Assembly: GCA_016875735.1 (NCBI GenBank)
Contig: VGOW01000016.1
Coordinates: 1 to 64,000 of the forward strand
Origin: Chloroflexota bacterium
Lineage (GTDB): Bacteria > Chloroflexota > Anaerolineae > Anaerolineales > VGOW01
Direction: 5' to 3'
Length of the DNA stretch: 64,000 bases
Below are positions 37,063 to 46,023 of the stretch, piece by piece. A program made the translations under genes and the position numbers. Each line of letters opens with the position of its first letter. Within the stretch, counting starts at the first letter, position 1. Under the pieces are notes generated by a model that worked only from the letters and a program-made list of their open reading frames with translations, made no database searches and was not told where the DNA came from.

Positions 37063-39374
37063 TTATGCGTTGCGGCGCAGGCGCATCGCCGCTAAAGCCG
37101 CCAGCGCGAGACCGCACGTGGCAAGGCTGATCGCACCGCCGAGAAGAAACAAATTGTTGCGGTAGGCGAACTCGACCACACTGCGCCCCGCCGGAACTGG
37201 CACACCGCGAAACGCGCCGTTGGCTCGATAGATCGGCGTCTCTTTCCCGTTCACCTGCGCGCGCCAGCCCGGATACCACGTGTCATTCAATATCAGCCAG
37301 CTCGCGCTCGGCGAATCGGTTTCAACTACGACTCGTTGCGACTCGTAGATTGTGATCACCGCCGAGGCCGCGTTGCCCGACTCCTCCGAAGCGGCCCGCG
37401 CCGCGCCATTCGCAGACTCGATCACGGCCATCTGGGCGGGATCGAAGCCTGCACTTCGCACCAACGATAACGCCTCTCGATTGGAGGAGGCCGCCATCGC
37501 GCGGGATACGACCACCGCGCGCGGGCCGGGATCGGCCACTCCGTAAACATACACATCCGACTCAACGCGGATCGGTTCGCGCCCGATGTCGAGCGGCTTC
37601 CCGCTGCTCACAAGATACTTCACGCTCAACAATCTCAGCAATTGCGAATCCGTCGGTGGTATATCCACGTGCTCAACCGATCCACATGCATTGGCCGGAT
37701 CGGCTGACAATTCTGAGTACCATGCCGGGACGATGGCGGTGTAACCTTGCGCGTTGGCGGAGTGGGTGGCAATGGAGCCGTTGGCGAACATATAAGGATA
37801 GACAACCAGCCGCTCCCGCGCCGCGTCGGTGTTTTCCACTACCGCCGATGGGTTTGCCATTTCGCGCACACTCAGAATATATACTCGCCCGAACAGCCAC
37901 AAATCGGCGAACACGATGGCGAATGCCAATGGCATCGCCCAACGGGCGGCGCTGGCTTGCCCCACAGCCACAGCGCGAGGGCGGCGAGCAAATAGCGCGG
38001 CGCCGACATCAGCGCTCCATTCAGCAAAAAAATTTTCAATGTGATCAGCCAATCGGATTGGCTCGACGCGAACTTGATGTGCGAGAGGTAATATGCGTCC
38101 ACCGGCGCGGCCAGCCCGGCCAATGCCAACGCCGCGATCAGCGGCCAACGGCCCGGCCCTTTGCCGCTCTCGGCGCGGCGGGCGAGCGCATCGAAACCCA
38201 GCCCGGCCAGCGCGGCCCCGGCCACACACACGTAGAGCATGAATCGCGACGGCATGCGGAACGACGACACCGGAGGGGGCAATCGTTGATCGGGCAGAAA
38301 CGGTAATCGAGGGTTGAATCCTAAAATGAGGCCGACGACGACAACCCCGACCATGAGCCATCTGAAGCGGCCTGCGTCATTATCGCCGCGATGAAACACT
38401 GCAACCGCCGCGAGTGTCAGCGCCAACGCCCCGAAGTAGCCGTTGCGTTCCCACGGCAAATAGGTGTCGAACGGGATGGCGGCGAAAAGGATCGAGGTGA
38501 GGTCTTGCCATGTGAGCGAGAGTGGAAGGCCGCACTCGTTGAGCAAAGCCACCGCGTGTGTGGAGAGGCTCGCCAGTTCAAGAGTCGGCAGCAATTGCAC
38601 GGCAACACCGGCACTTCCGATGGCGGCGGCCCCTATCGCCAGCACTCCTCGCTTCGACAACTCGGTGAGCGTTTTGCCTCTGCCCTCCGTCGCCCACCAA
38701 TAGATCGTGCTCAGCAACAACCAAATCAGAGTCAGAACGAATGTGGCCGGGTGGCCGCCGAGGAAGTGCATTCCCATCGCTCCGGCGGCCATGATCATGA
38801 AAGTTGGCGACGACTCGCGCAGAGTCTTTTGCCAAAGCCCCATCGCCCACGGCATCCATGTGATGCTGTAGATCACGTCGGCGTGTCCGGTGTCCACGCG
38901 CGGAAGGACGAACCCGCTCAACACGAACACGATGGCGGAGACATACGCGCCGCCCCGCCGGTATCCGTTCCAGCGCATCCACCAATACATTCCCAACGCC
39001 ATCCACCAAAAGTGAAATGTATAGCCGACGCCGAAAGAATAGTTCAACGGCAGGAGCCGCAAAAGGATCGCGGGCGGATAAAAGGCCATCACTTGTAAAT
39101 TGCTGGCCGCCGGGTAGCCCGAAAGAATGTACGGAGTCCACAGCGGCAGTTGGCCCGACGCATATTGCTCGCGGGTGAACTGTTCCCAAAAGTAAAAGTT
39201 CAGCAGGTCGTCGCCCTCTACCACTCTGCTTGGGCGCACAAGCACATTGGCAAAGACCAATACGACGAGCAGAAATAACGCGAGCGATGAAGCCAGCCAT
39301 TCGGGGGTTCGGTCGAACGCGCCGGTAATGCGATTGAGCAACGAGGAGGAGGCTGAAGGGCGTTGCGGGTTCAT
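37063..39374 (-). pseudogene. YfhO-like bacterial membrane protein, interrupted by one frameshift
   Basis: Two reading frames together make one protein of about 770 residues. The first part (39374 down to about 37964) has the YfhO-family opening: several helices, GDDLLNFYFWEQFTREQ, GQLPLWTPYILSGYPAASN and FYPPAILLRLLP. The second part (about 37960 down to 37063) continues with the last helices and an extracytoplasmic domain ending WYPGWRAQVNGKETPI, again typical of the family. Restoring one base in the run of four C (37960-37963, + strand) joins LALWLWG to QASAARWAMPLAF without a break. It may be a true mutation or a sequencing error. YfhO proteins are GT39-related and act in glycosylation of wall or surface polymers. 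Confidence 0.82.
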
Positions 39375-39380
39375 GCAAGG

Positions 39381-40871
39381 CTACTCGGTGGTGATAGCGC
39401 CGCGAATCGACTCGGCCGGCTCAATGCGTATGCCCAGCGACTGGCGCAGGCCGAGATAGGCGGTGTAGCCGAAACCGATGGCATACGAGGCGGTGAACGG
39501 CGCAAGGCCCGGCGCGCACTGCAGAGCGATGACGGTGGTGATGGCGCTGTAAAACATCAGCGCGATCTCGGCCCATGTCGTCCAATCCACCGGCAGGCCG
39601 TAGGCGGCTGTGCCGCTTGGCCGATCCGTTTTGGCTTTGCCCTGCGCATCGAACTTGGGGGTGCGGAGGAAGAGGGTGGGGTTGCGGCCAATGAGGGCTT
39701 CGATGACTGCCCAGGTGTTGCTCACGGCGATGCCCGGCCCGAGGAACAGGATGGTAGGCAGGAAACTCAATCGCTGATGCCAATCGGGGTAGAGGGCAAA
39801 TTGGGAAACAGCGAACATGATGGGGGCGCCGAACCCGGCGAGGCCGATGGCCCCCAAGTGAATGCGTGAGATTTCGCCAGTGAGGGCCAATGGCAGGCTC
39901 ATAAGCACCACCAGTGTCATCAGCGGATGAACGATGTAGGCGGTGATGTGCAACAGGGCTTGCAGTTTGCGCCACGCCGACTCGCGCGAGAGGATGATCT
40001 GCGCGGCGTGTTTGCGCACGCATTGGATCGATCCTTTGGCCCAGCGGAACTGCTGTCGCTTGAACGCGCCGAGCAGGGTGGGGATTTCGGCAGGGACGAC
40101 GAGATCGGGCAGATAACGGAGTCGCCACCCCTTGAGTTGAGCGCGATAGGAGAGGTCGAGGTCTTCGGCGAGGGTGTCGGCTTCCCACCCTCCGGCGTCT
40201 TCGATGCACGCTCGCCGCCACACGCCCGCCGATCCGTTGAAGTTGAGGAAGAGTCCGGTTTGCGCGCGCGCGTGTTGTTCGATTCCGAAGTGCCCGTCGA
40301 GCATCATGGCTTGGGCGCGCGTGAGCAGGCTGTAGTCGGCGTTGATGTGCCCCCAGCGGGCCTGCGCCATGCCCACGCGCGCGTCGTTGAAGTGAGGGAT
40401 GATGCGTTTGAGGAAATCGGCGGGCGGGGTGAAGTCGGCGTCGAACACGGCGATGAAGTCGGAGGCGGTGCGGGTGAGGCCGTAGGCCAACGCTCCGGCC
40501 TTGAAGCCGACTCGGTGCGGGCGCTGAATGTATTCGATGTTGACTCCGCGCGCGCAGTGGTGAGCCACTTTGGCGCGTGCCAGCGCGGCGGTGTCGTCGG
40601 TGGAATCGTCGAGCACTTGAATGTGAAGGCGGTCGGCAGGGTAGTCGAGGGCGACGATGGAGTCGATGAGCCGTTCGACGACGTATCGCTCGTTGAAGAT
40701 GGGCAGCTGCACGGTGACGGTCGGCCACTCGGCGGGGGCGGGCGGTGTGTGTGCGCGGCGCGGCGCGATCCAGTTTGCGTGGATGAAGATGAGGGTATAG
40801 ATGATCGCGTTGAAGCCGTAGAGCGTGAGAACGATCACGGCGAGGGCATAGAGCATGGCAAGTAACGACAT
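39381..40871 (-). CDS. Membrane glycosyltransferase family 2, cellulose-synthase-like
   Basis: 496 residues. One helix at the N-terminus is followed by a GT2 domain with VQLPIFNERYVVERL, LDDSTDDT, the metal site FDADF, the acceptor motif EDLDLSYR and the QxxRW motif in QQFRWAKG, then four to five helices. Enzymes of this shape polymerise and extrude beta-linked glycans (mannan- or glucan-like). The start at 40871 is chosen because AGGA lies 7 nt upstream; a longer frame begins at 40916. It is separated from the upstream cyclase gene by a terminator and from the YfhO-like gene by 6 nt, so the two are probably cotranscribed. Confidence 0.86.
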   Translation of the reverse strand: MSLLAMLYALAVIVLTLYGFNAIIYTLIFIHANWIAPRRAHTPPAPAEWPTVTVQLPIFNERYVVERLIDSIVALDYPADRLHIQVLDDSTDDTAALARAKVAHHCARGVNIEYIQRPHRVGFKAGALAYGLTRTASDFIAVFDADFTPPADFLKRIIPHFNDARVGMAQARWGHINADYSLLTRAQAMMLDGHFGIEQHARAQTGLFLNFNGSAGVWRRACIEDAGGWEADTLAEDLDLSYRAQLKGWRLRYLPDLVVPAEIPTLLGAFKRQQFRWAKGSIQCVRKHAAQIILSRESAWRKLQALLHITAYIVHPLMTLVVLMSLPLALTGEISRIHLGAIGLAGFGAPIMFAVSQFALYPDWHQRLSFLPTILFLGPGIAVSNTWAVIEALIGRNPTLFLRTPKFDAQGKAKTDRPSGTAAYGLPVDWTTWAEIALMFYSAITTVIALQCAPGLAPFTASYAIGFGYTAYLGLRQSLGIRIEPAESIRGAITTE

Positions 40872-40906
40872 GACGATTCCTAATCGTTTTCTAACCTGAG
40901 CGCGCA

Positions 40907-40946
40907 CAAGAAACACGGGTCACGGCGAGAAAGACCGTGACCCGTG
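40907..40946 (-). terminator. Intrinsic terminator of the adenylate cyclase gene
   Basis: A perfect 12-bp stem (CACGGGTCACGG at 40914-40925, CCGTGACCCGTG at 40935-40946) with a 9-nt loop; on the - strand it is followed by TTTCTTG. It lies just after the cyclase stop codon and before the GT2 gene. Confidence 0.8.
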
Positions 40947-40975
40947 CGCGCCTACCCATGTGTGGGCGGCGGAGT

Positions 40976-42703
40976 TCACTTCATTCCCATCAATTCATAA
41001 ACCTGCACCGGCTGGACGCGGCCTTTCACTTTCATCGGCTCGAGCGGGACGACGATGACTTGATCTTTCACGTTGTCGTAGGCGGTTTCGCTGAGCAGGA
41101 TTTGCCCGGCTTTGGCGTTTTCTTGAATCCGTTTGGCGGTGTTGATGGTGTCGCCGATGGCGGTGTAATCGACGCGCTGTTTGGTGCCCACCAGCCCCAC
41201 CACGGCTTCGCCGACGTTGATGGCGATGCCGAAGGAGAGGCGGTATTGCGGCTGCATCACTTCGTGCAGGGCGAGGATGTCGTTGCGCATTTGCAGGGCG
41301 GCGCGCACGGCGCGTATGGTGTGGTCTTCCTGCTGTTCGGGAGCGTTGAAGATAGCCATCACCGCGTCGCCGAGAAATTTATCGAGCGTGCCTTCGTGAA
41401 GGAGCACGGCGTCGGCGGCGGCGCCGAGGTAGCGGTTGAGCACGTCGAGCAGCTGCACCGGGTCGAGGTATTCGCTGAAGTTGGTGAAGCCGCGAATGTC
41501 GGCGAAGATGCAGGTGACGTTTTGGCGGTCGCCGCCGAGTTTGAGTTGGTTGGGGTTGAGCCGTTCGATGACCGCCGGGCTGACCATCTTTTGGAACAGC
41601 TCGAACTTGCTGCGCAGGCGTTTGCGCTCGGTTTGGTCGTCGAGCACGATGGCGACGCCCTGCGTGGCCCGCGAGGAGTCTTTGAGCGGGGAGAGGCTGA
41701 GGCTCAAATCCACTTCGCCGCGCCCCGGCAGAGTCGGCTTCACTTCGTAGGCAAAGGCTTTGTCGGCGGTCTTCACTTCGGTGAGGGCGTGCGCCAATCC
41801 GCCGTCGAGCGGCGGGAGGGCTTTGTCGTATTCAGCGCCCACCGCTTGCCGGGCGGGCACGTTGAGGATGGTTTCGGCGGCGCGATTGAAGAGGGTGATG
41901 CGGTCGGCCACGTCGGTGGTGATGACGCCGGAGTTGATGGAGGCGAAGACGTTGTCGAGCAGATTCTTGAGGCGGGTGACTTCGTTGAGCGATTGCTTGA
42001 CGCTCTCGAACAGCCGGGCGTTTTCGATGGCGACGGCGGCTTGGTTGGCGAAGGCGGTGAGGATGTCGCGGTCGCGCTCGTTGAAGAGGCCGGTGCGCAC
42101 GCGGTTGTCGGAATAGATGACGCCGGTGAGTTCGCCTTTCACTTTGAGCGGCACGCAGAGGATGGAGCGCAGGTTGAAGGCGACAACGCTTTCTTGTTTG
42201 CCGAAGCGCGGGTCTTCTTGGGCGTTGGTGGTGACGACCGGCTCGCCGGTGCGGGCCACGCGATCGACGATGGTGCGGCTGATCTCGAAAGAAGAGGCTT
42301 GCAGGGTTTCGCGGTCAACGTTGCGAGCGATGCGGAAGTCGAGGCCGCCTTTGGGGTTCTTGAGCATGAGGAACCCGCGCTCGGCGCCAGTGAGTTTGAT
42401 GATGGTGTCCATCACCTCGTTGAGCACGGTGGTCAGATCGAGCGAGGAATTGACCACGCCGCCGATGCTGGCCAGAGCCTGCAACTGCGCTCGCTCCTGC
42501 TCTTGCTCGGCCACCGAACGACTCAAGCGCTCCAGCGTCGCCGAAAGTTGGGTGAGGCCGTCGGACACGCCGGGGGGAAGGGACAGTTTGGCCTTAGCCA
42601 GCGTCTCCTTCTGGCTACTCAACAATGCCTTAATGTCCAGCGTCAGTTTGCGCAGTTCGCCGAGTTCTTTGCTGGCGCTGCTCACATCGGTTGTTCCGGC
42701 CAC
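40976..42703 (-). CDS. Class III adenylate/guanylate cyclase with GAF and PAS-like domains
   Basis: 575 residues. A short coiled-coil-like N-terminus (about 10-80) is followed by a GAF domain (about 90-240, with GAERGFLMLKN and VPLKVKGELTGVIY), a PAS-like segment (about 250-365, LLDNVFASINSGVITTDVADRI), and a C-terminal cyclase domain (about 390-570). The cyclase keeps both metal aspartates (FADIRGFTNFS and LGDAVMAIFN) and FGIAINVGEAVVGLVG. The GTG start at 42703 is fixed by AGGAG 5 nt upstream; the frame stays open to 42892 but has no such site. It makes a cyclic nucleotide in response to a GAF or PAS ligand. A candidate promoter lies at 42758-42785. Confidence 0.9.
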   Translation of the reverse strand: MAGTTDVSSASKELGELRKLTLDIKALLSSQKETLAKAKLSLPPGVSDGLTQLSATLERLSRSVAEQEQERAQLQALASIGGVVNSSLDLTTVLNEVMDTIIKLTGAERGFLMLKNPKGGLDFRIARNVDRETLQASSFEISRTIVDRVARTGEPVVTTNAQEDPRFGKQESVVAFNLRSILCVPLKVKGELTGVIYSDNRVRTGLFNERDRDILTAFANQAAVAIENARLFESVKQSLNEVTRLKNLLDNVFASINSGVITTDVADRITLFNRAAETILNVPARQAVGAEYDKALPPLDGGLAHALTEVKTADKAFAYEVKPTLPGRGEVDLSLSLSPLKDSSRATQGVAIVLDDQTERKRLRSKFELFQKMVSPAVIERLNPNQLKLGGDRQNVTCIFADIRGFTNFSEYLDPVQLLDVLNRYLGAAADAVLLHEGTLDKFLGDAVMAIFNAPEQQEDHTIRAVRAALQMRNDILALHEVMQPQYRLSFGIAINVGEAVVGLVGTKQRVDYTAIGDTINTAKRIQENAKAGQILLSETAYDNVKDQVIVVPLEPMKVKGRVQPVQVYELMGMK

Positions 42704-42757
42704 TTTGCTCCTGTGCTCACGCGAGGGAATTGCTTGTTCAGACTTCGACCGGAAACA

Positions 42758-42785
42758 ATAATACCACAAGATGTTTTTAGCAAAA
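42758..42785 (-). promoter_or_regulatory. Candidate promoter for the cyclase gene
   Basis: On the - strand TTTTGC (42785-42780) and TATTAT (42763-42758) are 16 nt apart, in an A/T-rich patch 55-80 nt before the GTG start. The -35 match is weak. Confidence 0.35.
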
Positions 42786-42807
42786 CTGCGCGTCTCGAAC
42801 TCTCGAA

Positions 42808-42837
42808 TTGACATCATCCCCCCTGCTCTGCTATTAT
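42808..42837 (+). promoter_or_regulatory. Sigma-70-like promoter for the T/P-rich protein and M42 genes
   Basis: Perfect TTGACA (42808-42813) and TATTAT (42832-42837), 18 nt apart. The predicted start near 42844 gives a leader of about 54 nt. It is divergent from the cyclase promoter. Confidence 0.7.
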
Positions 42838-42897
42838 GCCGCCCATCGTGTTTGGGGCGGCTCCATTCAGGGCCGGAATCCAACAACGCCACCCGCT

Positions 42898-43566
42898 ATG
42901 TCTGCCCTTTCCGAAGTCGAGCGCCGCCGACGGCGCACTTATTCCATCCTCACCGGGATCATCGTCCTCACCGTTCCCTGCTATTGTGCCGGCTTTTTTG
43001 CGCTGATTTTTTCTCCGGCCACTCCGGCTCCCGGCACCGCTACCCCCTTGCCCTCCACCCCCACCCAATTCGTGTTGCCCACCACTGCCGCCGCCCCCAC
43101 CACCGAAGCGCCCACCATTGCCGCGCCCACAGTCACGCCCGGCGGCCCAACCGTCACCCTCCCCGCCACCCCCACTCAATTCGTGCCGCCCACCAGCACC
43201 TTCACCCCCTCGCCCACTTTCACCTTTACTGCCACCTTCACCAACACGGCGACGATCACCAACACGCCCACCGCCACCTTCACTGGCGCCACCGCCGCCT
43301 CGCCGATTTTCACGAATACGGCGACTGCCACACCCAACGTGGTGGCCAGCGCAGTAGCCGCCACTCAAACATCGGCGGCGGCCACCAGTCAATTCCTCAC
43401 CAACGTTGCCGGATCGCTCACCCCCGCTTCGGCCACGTTCACCGCCTCTGGCACCGCAACGGCAACTGCGACTGCAACTGCCACTTCGACGGCGAATGCC
43501 ACCGCCACTGCCGCCGCGTGCGCCACCGGAACCGCCACCGCCGGGGGCACGCCAACTTGTCCGTGA
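42898..43566 (+). CDS. Threonine/proline-rich membrane-anchored protein
   Basis: 222 residues. A charged N-terminus (SEVERRRRRTYS) is followed by one hydrophobic helix (about residues 17-38), then by nearly 180 residues of threonine, proline, alanine and serine in TPT, TATFT and TATATAT runs. No catalytic domain is visible. The layout suggests an anchored, extended outer segment, possibly O-glycosylated. It may be a spacer or mucin-like surface protein; the repetitive codons also mean the exact length could vary between strains. A promoter lies 54 nt upstream of the ATG, and three M42 peptidase genes follow. Confidence 0.7.
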   Translation: MSALSEVERRRRRTYSILTGIIVLTVPCYCAGFFALIFSPATPAPGTATPLPSTPTQFVLPTTAAAPTTEAPTIAAPTVTPGGPTVTLPATPTQFVPPTSTFTPSPTFTFTATFTNTATITNTPTATFTGATAASPIFTNTATATPNVVASAVAATQTSAAATSQFLTNVAGSLTPASATFTASGTATATATATATSTANATATAAACATGTATAGGTPTCP

Positions 43567-43578
43567 GATTGGATTCCG

Positions 43579-44634
43579 ATGGACGTACTTGCTCACCTTA
43601 AGTCACTCGTCACTGCGCCCGGCCTCTCCGGGCATGAGCTGCCCATACGCGACCTCATCCGCGAAACGTGGGCTCCGCTCACCGATGAACTCGGCGGCGA
43701 TGGGCTGGGTAGTTTGTGGGCCATCAAACACGGCGCGGGCAAAGCGCCGCGCAAAAGAATTATGCTCGCCGCGCATATGGATGCCATCGGCCTCATGGTC
43801 ACACGCATCCGCGAGGGCTTCCTGTGGGTCACCGAAATTGGCGGCGTCGATCCGCGAGTGATGCCCGGCCAGCCGGTGCTCGTTCACGGGCGCGAGACTT
43901 TGCCGGGCCTCGTCACCTCCACCCCGCCGCACCTCCTCTCCGCCGCCGACCGCGACAAAGCAGTGAAACTCGATCAGTTGATGATCGACGTGGGCCTGCC
44001 CGCCGAGCGTGTGGCCGAACTGGTGCGCGTGGGCGACCTCATCTCCTTCGGCCAGCAACCCTTCGAGATGCAAAACGGCGATTGGCTCGTCGCCAAATCG
44101 CTCGACAACCGCGCCTCGGTCGCGGCGGTCACTGTGTGCCTCGACGCCCTGCGAGGCCGCCCGCACCGTTGGGACGTGGTGGCCGTAGCCACCGCGCAAG
44201 AAGAAGAAACACTCGGCGGCGCGTTCACCTCGGCCTTTGGCCTCGCTCCCGATCTGGCAATCGCCATCGATGTCACATTCGCCTCCGGGCCCGGCCAGCC
44301 CGACCACAAAACGTTTTCCATCGGAGACGGCCCCACCTGCGGATGGGGACCCAATCTGCACCCCAAACTTCACAAAGCGATCATGGAGACGGCCTCCAAA
44401 AACGAAATCCCCTGCCGAGTCGAAGTGATGCCCATGCACTCCGGCACCGACGCCTATGCGATTCAGATCAGCCGCGAAGGGATACCGACCGCTGTTCTCG
44501 GCCTGCCGCTCAAACACATGCACACGCCGGTGGAAGTCGTCTCCGTTAAAGACGTGACCCGCGCCGGAAGACTCATGGCCGAGCTCATTGTTGGCTTGAA
44601 TGATGAGACGTTGGAAAAGTTGGCGCTCGATTAA
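43579..44634 (+). CDS. M42 family metallopeptidase (paralogue 1)
   Basis: 351 residues. Members are cobalt- or zinc-dependent aminopeptidases (TET/deblocking type), some once labelled endoglucanase M. Metal and catalytic residues are visible: H66 and D68 in AAHMDAIG, SLDNRASVAA, the glutamate pair in QEEETLGG, IDVTFASGPG and HMHTPVEV. It stands 12 nt after the T/P-rich gene and is followed by two more copies, so the three may form a mixed or differently specific peptidase set. Confidence 0.9.
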   Translation: MDVLAHLKSLVTAPGLSGHELPIRDLIRETWAPLTDELGGDGLGSLWAIKHGAGKAPRKRIMLAAHMDAIGLMVTRIREGFLWVTEIGGVDPRVMPGQPVLVHGRETLPGLVTSTPPHLLSAADRDKAVKLDQLMIDVGLPAERVAELVRVGDLISFGQQPFEMQNGDWLVAKSLDNRASVAAVTVCLDALRGRPHRWDVVAVATAQEEETLGGAFTSAFGLAPDLAIAIDVTFASGPGQPDHKTFSIGDGPTCGWGPNLHPKLHKAIMETASKNEIPCRVEVMPMHSGTDAYAIQISREGIPTAVLGLPLKHMHTPVEVVSVKDVTRAGRLMAELIVGLNDETLEKLALD

Positions 44635-44663
44635 TCGCAACGAGCGCTTGGAGTATGTTTAGA

Positions 44664-44745
44664 ACCGTCACCGCGAGCCGCCGTGAGGCGGCGAAGCGGT
44701 CTCCTATGCAGGAGATTGCTTCGTCGCTTCGCTCCTCGCAATGAC
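44664..44745. repeat. Dispersed imperfect palindrome (GTCATTGCGAG...GAAGCAATC type)
   Basis: The left arm, GTCACCGCGAGCCGCCGTGA and on, and the right arm, ending GCTCCTCGCAATGAC, are imperfect complements around TATGCA. This sequence type recurs in the intergenic DNA of many unrelated bacteria. It fills the gap between the first and second M42 genes. Confidence 0.7.
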
Positions 44746-44794
44746 ACTTGGAATAACCTCTCAGCGATCTCTGTGCGCTCTGCGGTGAATGATT

Positions 44795-45952
44795 ATGGCG
44801 AAAAAACCGATTCGATCCGCCAAGCCCAAAAGGGCGGCCAAGCTTGCCAAGCCGAAGAAGCCCGCGAAGCCTGCGCCTCCGCCCACGCCCGCGCCCGCGC
44901 AAGTGACGGCGCTCGATCTTCTGCGCCGCCTCTCCGAGTCGGTGGGCGTTTCGGGTGACGAGGGCGCGGCGCGGAAGATCATCCGCGAAGCGGTGGCGCC
45001 GCTGGCCGACGAAGTGAAGGTGGATACCCTCGGCAATTTGTTCGCCGTCAAACACGGCCCGCCGCGCGCGCCTCGCGTTTTGCTGGCCGCGCATATGGAT
45101 GAAGTGGGATTCATGATCGTTGGCATCGACGGCGATGGGTTATTGAAGTTCGAAGCAGTGGGTGGTTTGGATGATCGCATTCTGCTCGGCAAGCCGGTGT
45201 GGGTTGGCGAGAACAGAGTGCCCGGGGTGATCGGCATGAAGCCGATCCATTTGGTGAAGGGCAGTGAGGTCGAGAGCGTGGTGAAAATCGACTCGCTGCG
45301 CATTGACATCGGCGCGACGAGCAAAGAGGGCGCGAGCCGCATGGCGAAGCCGGGCGACCGGGCGGCGTTTGCGGCGATGTTCGCCGAACTCGGCCCCACC
45401 GTGCGCGGCAAAGCGCTCGACGACCGCGCCGGGTGCGCGGCGCTGGTGGAGGTTCTGCGCGGGAAGAACTATCCGGTGGAATTGATCTGCGCCTTCACCG
45501 TGCAGGAGGAAGTGGGCCTGCGCGGCGCGAGGGTGGCCGGGTTCGCCGCCAACGCCGACGCGGCCATCATCATTGATTGCACCCCCGCCAACGATCTGCC
45601 GCTCGCCGACGACGGCGATGAGAACACCAGATACAACACGCGGCTCGGATACGGCCCGGCCATTTACACTCACGACGGATCGACACTGCACGACCGGCGG
45701 CTGGTGAAATATGTCAGCGCCGCCGCCGAAGCCAAAGGACTCCCATATCAATTGCGTCAGCCGGGCGGCGGCGGCACCGATGCCTCGGCCATTCAGCGCT
45801 CGCGCGCCGGTGTGCCGGTGGTGTCGGTGTCCATTCCGGGCCGCTACATTCATTCTCCGGCGGCCATCGTCAGCGCCAGCGATTTCCACAACACGGCCAA
45901 ACTCATCCGCGCCGCGCTGGAGAATTGGGATGGGAAGGTGCTGAAAAGGTAA
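44795..45952 (+). CDS. M42 family metallopeptidase (paralogue 2), with lysine/proline-rich N-terminus
   Basis: 385 residues. The first 37 are lysine, alanine and proline rich (MAKKPIRSAKPKRAAKLAKP and on) and absent in the other two copies. The catalytic core is complete: H100 and D102 in AAHMDEVG, LDDRAGCAA, VQEEVGLRGA, IDCTPANDLP, GGGTDASAIQ and YIHSP. The ATG at 44795 is favoured over 44789 because GGTG lies 7 nt upstream. The basic tail could bind nucleic acid or mediate assembly; this is a guess. Confidence 0.88.
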   Translation: MAKKPIRSAKPKRAAKLAKPKKPAKPAPPPTPAPAQVTALDLLRRLSESVGVSGDEGAARKIIREAVAPLADEVKVDTLGNLFAVKHGPPRAPRVLLAAHMDEVGFMIVGIDGDGLLKFEAVGGLDDRILLGKPVWVGENRVPGVIGMKPIHLVKGSEVESVVKIDSLRIDIGATSKEGASRMAKPGDRAAFAAMFAELGPTVRGKALDDRAGCAALVEVLRGKNYPVELICAFTVQEEVGLRGARVAGFAANADAAIIIDCTPANDLPLADDGDENTRYNTRLGYGPAIYTHDGSTLHDRRLVKYVSAAAEAKGLPYQLRQPGGGGTDASAIQRSRAGVPVVSVSIPGRYIHSPAAIVSASDFHNTAKLIRAALENWDGKVLKR

Positions 45953-46023
45953 TTCGTAATTCGTAATTGGTAATTTGCGGCGCGACTTACCAATTACGAA
46001 TACCCAATTACCAATTGCTTGTT
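45953..46023. repeat. Junction spacer H (AATTCGTAATTGGTAA palindrome)
   Basis: TAATTCGTAATTCGTAATTGG on the left and CCAATTACGAAT on the right are complementary around a GC-rich centre (GCGGCGCGAC); the right arm continues with CCAATTACCAATTG. It begins at the stop of M42 copy 2 and ends at the ATG of copy 3. Confidence 0.78.

Noticed and set aside
40937-42811. Long open frame (624 codons) on the + strand opposite the adenylate cyclase gene
   Set aside because: It is the antisense shadow of a GC-rich gene; its translation is repetitive in Gly, Asp, Val and Phe, with no domain, and the - strand frame has clear GAF and cyclase motifs.
42814-43596. Glycine-rich frame opposite the T/P-rich gene
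   Set aside because: The composition is the complement of the ACC/GCC-rich coding strand; the + strand frame has a promoter and a membrane helix.
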